Below, piece by piece: positions 7,842 through 10,295 of a stretch of 10,295 bases of DNA (positions are counted from its first letter, which is position 1; each line of letters starts with the position of its first letter). Both the position numbers and the translations under genes were made by a program. Location: NCBI GenBank assembly GCA_027296665.1, contig JAPUIV010000104.1, forward strand, positions 1 through 10,295, in the 5' to 3' direction. Below the pieces are notes generated by a model that worked only from the letters and a program-made list of their open reading frames with translations, was not told where the DNA came from and ran no database searches. The stretch comes from Acidobacteriota bacterium (GTDB taxonomy: Bacteria; Acidobacteriota; Polarisedimenticolia; JAPUIV01).

Positions 7842-8594
7842 TCATATCTCGACCTGGAGAAGATCTTCCGCCAGAATGATCTCTCCTGAATAGCTTTCCC
7901 GGCATTCCGCCATCCGATCAATCTGTTCACAGGAAGGATAAAAATGAGTCAGCATGATCCGCCTGACCCCCGCCTTCTCCCCCACCTCGCCGGCAAGACG
8001 GGGGGTCATGTGGCCCTGGATCTTTTCCGCGTTCGGGGTCGAGGCCTCGATCAGGAGCAGATCGGCGCCGCGGGCCAGATCGATGAGGGAGGCGCAGTAA
8101 TCGGTATCTCCGGAGTAGACAAAAACCCTGGCCGTGGGGGATTCCACCCGGTAGGCAAGGCTGGAGGGGATATGATCCACAGCTCCGGCCCGAACCCGGA
8201 ACCGGCCGATCTGGATCTCCTCCCGGTCCATCGCGTGGCAGAGCAGGCCGTAGGCAGATGGCTGGATCCATTTGCCGTATAAGGCCTGGACCTTCCCGAA
8301 AAAATCGAAGAAAGCTTCCGAACCGTACAGATGAAGATCCCTGGTTCGCGGCGACTGGAAGTTATTGTTCTGGAAAAGGAGATGGATTATCTCCAGGTGA
8401 TGATCGACATGAGCATGAGTGAAGAAGATCCGGTCAATCCGATTCCAACCGACACCCGTTTCCAGGAGCCGGTGTAAGGTTCCCAGGCCGGTATCGAAGA
8501 CCCAGTTCTCCTGCCCGGCATGAAGGAGATACCCCGCTGAACCCCTGGCCAACGAGGGCGAGGAGGTTCCGGAGCCGAGGACGGTCAGTTTCAT
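7842..8594 (-). CDS. Metallo-beta-lactamase-fold hydrolase, RNase Z-like
   Basis: This cytosolic protein of 250 residues (no signal peptide) has the complete two-metal site of the MBL fold: His60-x-His62-x-Asp64-His65, His141, Asp163 (YSGDTD) and His217 (LTHF). GHMT (194-197) resembles the RNase Z GHST element, and the N-terminal LGSGTSSPS with GYLLHAG and 'FDTG' is typical of the RNase Z/arylsulfatase-like branch. A true tRNase Z usually shows THxHGDHxxGLPGLL; here the loop reads THAHVDHHLEIIHLL without the Gly-Leu-Pro, and no exosite arm is evident. Substrate is therefore uncertain. The start at 8594 was preferred to an ATG 18 bp further upstream because AGGAGG lies 7 nt before it and the protein then begins at MKLTVLGSGT. 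An intrinsic terminator lies just upstream of this ribosome binding site, suggesting control by premature termination. It is convergent with the long + strand operon. Confidence 0.85.
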   Translation of the reverse strand: MKLTVLGSGTSSPSLARGSAGYLLHAGQENWVFDTGLGTLHRLLETGVGWNRIDRIFFTHAHVDHHLEIIHLLFQNNNFQSPRTRDLHLYGSEAFFDFFGKVQALYGKWIQPSAYGLLCHAMDREEIQIGRFRVRAGAVDHIPSSLAYRVESPTARVFVYSGDTDYCASLIDLARGADLLLIEASTPNAEKIQGHMTPRLAGEVGEKAGVRRIMLTHFYPSCEQIDRMAECRESYSGEIILAEDLLQVEI

Positions 8595-8615
8595 GGTATC
8601 GCCTCCTCTCAATGG

Positions 8616-8646
8616 AAAAAAAGCCGCGGGATCTCTCCCGCGGCTT
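8616..8646 (-). terminator. Intrinsic terminator upstream of the MBL-fold gene (attenuator candidate)
   Basis: Read on the minus strand, an 11-bp perfect stem (AAGCCGCGGGA / TCCCGCGGCTT) is capped by a GAGA (GNRA) tetraloop and followed by an uninterrupted T tract (7 Ts, two of them in the stem). The plus strand lacks a T tract, so it acts leftward only. It lies 8 nt before the AGGAGG of the MBL-fold gene and about 21 nt before its ATG. No minus-strand gene lies upstream inside the window, so it must act on a transcript that begins in this intergenic region or antisense to the sigma operon. Confidence 0.85.
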
Positions 8647-8664
8647 CACCCCCCAATACTCTGT

Positions 8665-8780
8665 AAAAAAGGAACGGATTACCCGACCACTTCTCCTTAC
8701 CAATTCTCCTTCCCGGAGGTCCTGTCCAACTTGCGGTCAACCCGTCCGCGGAGAGGAGCCGTGGTCCGGATCGGCCTTCT
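8665..8780 (-). ncRNA. Candidate structured leader RNA or small RNA
   Basis: Read on the minus strand, these 116 nt fold by hand into a closed three-way junction. The outer stem pairs AGAAGG (8780-8775) with CCTTTT (8672-8667). A second stem pairs CCGGACCAC (8769-8761) with GTGGTCGGG (8690-8682), with one mismatch. CTCCT (8758-8754) pairs with AGGAG (8697-8693). Two hairpins lie inside: GCGG/CCGC (8749-8746 with 8736-8733) and CTCC/GGAG (8718-8715 with 8709-8706, loop GGGAA). A T6 run ends it, and the strong terminator lies 19 nt further on. I compared it by eye with SRP, RNase P, T-box, cobalamin, c-di-GMP and c-di-AMP riboswitch signatures and saw no convincing match. It may be a leader of the MBL-fold gene or a free small RNA. 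No covariation evidence is available. Confidence 0.4.
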
Positions 8781-8786
8781 AAATTC

Positions 8787-8815
8787 TTAAATACGGTCAT
8801 TTTCAGGCATGTCAA
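8787..8815 (-). promoter_or_regulatory. Candidate sigma-70-type promoter for the minus-strand leader
   Basis: The minus strand carries a perfect -35 hexamer TTGACA (8815-8810). Sixteen nt later comes TATTTA (8793-8788), inside an AT-rich stretch that is rare in this GC-rich window. The -10 match is weak (3 of 6). Start of transcription would be near 8780, exactly where the structured RNA begins. Position and the downstream terminator support it more than the -10 box does. Confidence 0.45.
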
Positions 8816-8816
8816 G

Positions 8817-8845
8817 GGGGAATCGAACGGGTGGGAAGATATAAT
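8817..8845 (+). promoter_or_regulatory. Candidate promoter of the sigma/anti-sigma operon
   Basis: A perfect TATAAT lies at 8840-8845, about 50 nt before the sigma-factor start codon. No TTGACA lies at the usual distance; the -35 position (about 8817-8822) reads G-rich then AA. It could be a housekeeping promoter with a weak -35 or one that needs an activator. Its -35 region almost touches the -35 of the opposing minus-strand promoter. Confidence 0.4.
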
Positions 8846-8894
8846 AATGTGTTGATCCAGGCAATATTTTTGAAACCGAAAGGGACGTTGGATC

Positions 8895-9587
8895 GTGTAC
8901 GACTATGATCGCGGCAAACGGAGCCGCTCTGGAACCTCGAGGACCCAATTCGTGAATTCGATCGAACCGATTTCCGGAGTACTTCCCGGAGGGGCGAAAC
9001 CAGCCGCGATCTCTTCCGACGAACCGTTGATGGAGGCCGTCAGTAAAGGTGATGAAAGGGCTTTCGAGATTATCATGAATCGGTACAAGAACCCCATAAC
9101 CAATTATATCCACCGGATCATCCGGGAGAGGGAGCGGGCCCGGGACCTGGCGCAGGAGACCTTCCTGAAGGTCTTCCGTTTCGCCCCCCGTTACCGCCCG
9201 GGGGCCTCCTTCTCCACCTGGTTGTACCGGATTGCCACAAATGTCAGCATCGAGGAACTCCGGAGAAAAAAACGCAGATCGACGAGGTTCATCGAGTTCG
9301 GCCGAGCCGAATCCCAGGAACTTGCGATGTCGAACGCCCCAGAGACCGGGCCCGGACCCGGGAAGCGGCTCCTTCGCGAGGAGATCGGGGCAAAGGTGAG
9401 GACCGCCTTGCATTCCCTTCCGCAAAAATACCGGTTTCCCGTGGTTCTTCGCGACATCCAGGGCCTTTCCTACCAGGAGGTCGCCCAGGTGACCCGCCTG
9501 CCGCTCAACACCGTCAAGACCAGATTGAACCGGGGCCGGCTGTTGTTGAAAGAGAAGCTTCGCCCGTTCATGGAAGAGATCGCCTAG
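8895..9587 (+). CDS. RNA polymerase sigma factor, ECF (RpoE-like) family
   Basis: This 230-residue ECF sigma factor directs RNA polymerase to a dedicated set of promoters. Sigma region 2 spans about residues 45-125: the 'AVSKGDERAFE' start, RDLAQETFLKVFR for core binding, and FSTWLYRIATNVSIEELRRKKR for -10 recognition. An Arg/Pro/Gly-rich linker follows. Sigma region 4 (about 160-225) contains the helix-turn-helix LSYQEVAQVTRLPLNTVKTRL for -35 recognition. About 40 unconserved residues precede region 2. The chosen start is GTG at 8895 with AAAGGG 10 nt upstream; a later start near residue 46 lacks a ribosome site but would give a more usual size of about 185. It is followed 18 bp later by a probable anti-sigma gene. 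The responsive signal is unknown. Confidence 0.92.
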   Translation: MYDYDRGKRSRSGTSRTQFVNSIEPISGVLPGGAKPAAISSDEPLMEAVSKGDERAFEIIMNRYKNPITNYIHRIIRERERARDLAQETFLKVFRFAPRYRPGASFSTWLYRIATNVSIEELRRKKRRSTRFIEFGRAESQELAMSNAPETGPGPGKRLLREEIGAKVRTALHSLPQKYRFPVVLRDIQGLSYQEVAQVTRLPLNTVKTRLNRGRLLLKEKLRPFMEEIA

Positions 9588-9605
9588 ATTTCCTGGAGAG
9601 GAATC

Positions 9606-10253
9606 ATGAAACCGAAAAATATCCACAAATACTACTCGGATTTTCTCGAGGGGAACCTGGAGAAGCCGGAGCGGGAAAGGTTTCTGGAAATCCTTCGCCT
9701 CGACCCGGAACGGCAGGCTGATTACGCCCTTTTCGTGAAGAGTCAGGATCTTCTGGCGAATTTACCGCAGGAAGAGGCCGGGCCCGAATTCGAACGCCAG
9801 GTCCTCTCCCGGCTCCACCGGAGTCAGGAAAAACCGGAGAGATCCTGGCCCGTTTTCCTCCTCCAATGGAAATCGATCCCGGTCGCGGCGGCTCTCCTCC
9901 TGCTGTTGATCTCCCCCCTTCTGTTCAACCGCGGGAGCCAGGATACCCCGCTTTCCTCGCCCATCGTCGACGCGGGACTCGGCCTGCAACGAGGGGCGCC
10001 GTCGCAATATTTCCGGAATCTACCGCCCAGCTTGAAAGATCCGATCTTCACCGACCGGCTCACGGAGATCACATCGTTGATTCAGGAGATCGACAGACTG
10101 AATTTCCGCTACCGGCAAGGCCCGAAAGAGATCTACCTCGGGCAGGCCAAGGGACAGGAGTTCGTTTTCCGGCCGCAGGAATTTTACCGCAAGGCACTGC
10201 AGAATGCAGCCCGGCAGGAATCGTCCGATTCCTCCCTACGCCGTGCTTACTAA
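9606..10253 (+). CDS. Probable anti-sigma factor, single-pass membrane protein without zinc motif
   Basis: I recognise this gene mainly from position and layout. The 215-residue protein has a cytosolic N-terminal helical part (1-80) beginning 'YYSDFLEGNLEKPERERF', which resembles the first helix of anti-sigma domains ('YLDGEL..EER'). One transmembrane helix follows (about 91-107), then an extracytoplasmic C-terminal part of about 105 residues with a charged helical stretch (LTEITSLIQEIDRLNF). The HxxxCxxC zinc motif of ZAS anti-sigma factors is absent, and the protein contains no cysteine at all. GGAGAGGA lies just upstream of the ATG, and the gap to the sigma gene is 18 bp, so the two are co-transcribed. 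It could alternatively be an unrelated membrane protein, but the topology fits a sequestering anti-sigma factor that senses an envelope signal. Confidence 0.65.
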   Translation: MKPKNIHKYYSDFLEGNLEKPERERFLEILRLDPERQADYALFVKSQDLLANLPQEEAGPEFERQVLSRLHRSQEKPERSWPVFLLQWKSIPVAAALLLLLISPLLFNRGSQDTPLSSPIVDAGLGLQRGAPSQYFRNLPPSLKDPIFTDRLTEITSLIQEIDRLNFRYRQGPKEIYLGQAKGQEFVFRPQEFYRKALQNAARQESSDSSLRRAY

Positions 10254-10280
10254 TCCCTATAAGGGAGAGGAGAAAGACCG

Positions 10281-10295
10281 ATGAGACAGACAAAA
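10281..10295 (+). CDS. Start of a further gene in the sigma operon (cut by window edge)
   Basis: An ATG at 10281 is preceded 8 nt upstream by AGGAG within a purine-rich stretch. Five codons (Met-Arg-Gln-Thr-Lys) remain open to the end of the window. It starts 27 bp after the anti-sigma stop, so it is probably the third gene of the same operon. The basic start could be a signal peptide; too little is visible to name a product. Confidence 0.5.

Noticed and set aside
8639..8651. T-box-like sequence on the minus strand (GGGTGAAGCCGCG versus GGGTGGNACCGCG) directly before the terminator
   Set aside because: Two specified positions differ, the leader is short for a T-box, I see no specifier stem or the other conserved T-box elements, and the downstream gene is not an aminoacyl-tRNA synthetase, amino-acid biosynthesis or transport gene.
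8706..8730. Resemblance of the minus-strand GGACAGGACC...GGAAGGAG stretch to the apical loop of bacterial SRP (4.5S) RNA
   Set aside because: The GGAA tetraloop context and the GCAG side of the symmetric loop are missing; only the overall rod-like shape and length are similar.
8609..8815. 68-codon minus-strand open frame across the leader (possible leader peptide)
   Set aside because: Its ATG overlaps the -35 element, so it would not be on the transcript, it reads straight through the terminator, and it shows no codon runs typical of attenuation peptides.
10255..10265. Short inverted repeat CCCTATAAGGG after the anti-sigma stop
   Set aside because: Four-base stem with 3-base loop, too weak for a terminator; the following ribosome site and ATG indicate that the operon continues.

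Overview
This is a GC-rich, gene-dense bacterial window with almost no non-coding DNA apart from one 300-bp divergent intergenic region. The order folP-cdaA-cdaR(ybbR)-glmM-pdxJ, followed by an exported von Willebrand A protein of the 'VWFA-related' type that is expanded in Acidobacteriota, points to an acidobacterium or a related uncultivated lineage. This placement is an inference from gene content; no rRNA or other phylogenetic marker is present.

Region 1 (1-7823, + strand) is a run of eight genes in which every gene overlaps the next by 4 to 17 bp: folP (5' end missing), cdaA (diadenylate cyclase), cdaR (YbbR-domain partner), glmM (phosphoglucosamine mutase), a PdxJ-family gene, a TPR protein, a VWA protein and a carboxypeptidase-regulatory-like (CarboxypepD_reg) protein. 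It reads as one polycistron. Its first half joins folate synthesis, c-di-AMP signalling and amino-sugar supply for the cell wall. Its second half is three exported proteins of unknown role. The PdxJ-family protein is unusual: it keeps the substrate/phosphate-binding motifs but has replaced several residues that are catalytic in PdxJ, including the general-base Glu and the NAGHG histidine.

Region 2 (7842-8594, - strand) is a metallo-beta-lactamase-fold hydrolase of the RNase Z-like type, convergent with the long operon and separated from it by only 18 bp.

Region 3 (8595-8894) is the divergent intergenic region. On the minus strand it holds a TTGACA -35 element, about 115 nt that can fold into a three-way-junction RNA, and a perfect 11-bp GNRA-capped intrinsic terminator with a T tract. 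The terminator ends just upstream of the hydrolase ribosome binding site. No minus-strand gene lies upstream for it to terminate, so it marks either an attenuated leader (possible riboswitch) or a free small RNA. On the plus strand a TATAAT element precedes the sigma gene.

Region 4 (8895-10295, + strand) is an ECF sigma factor, a single-pass membrane protein that is probably its anti-sigma factor but has no cysteines, and the first five codons of a third gene in the same operon.
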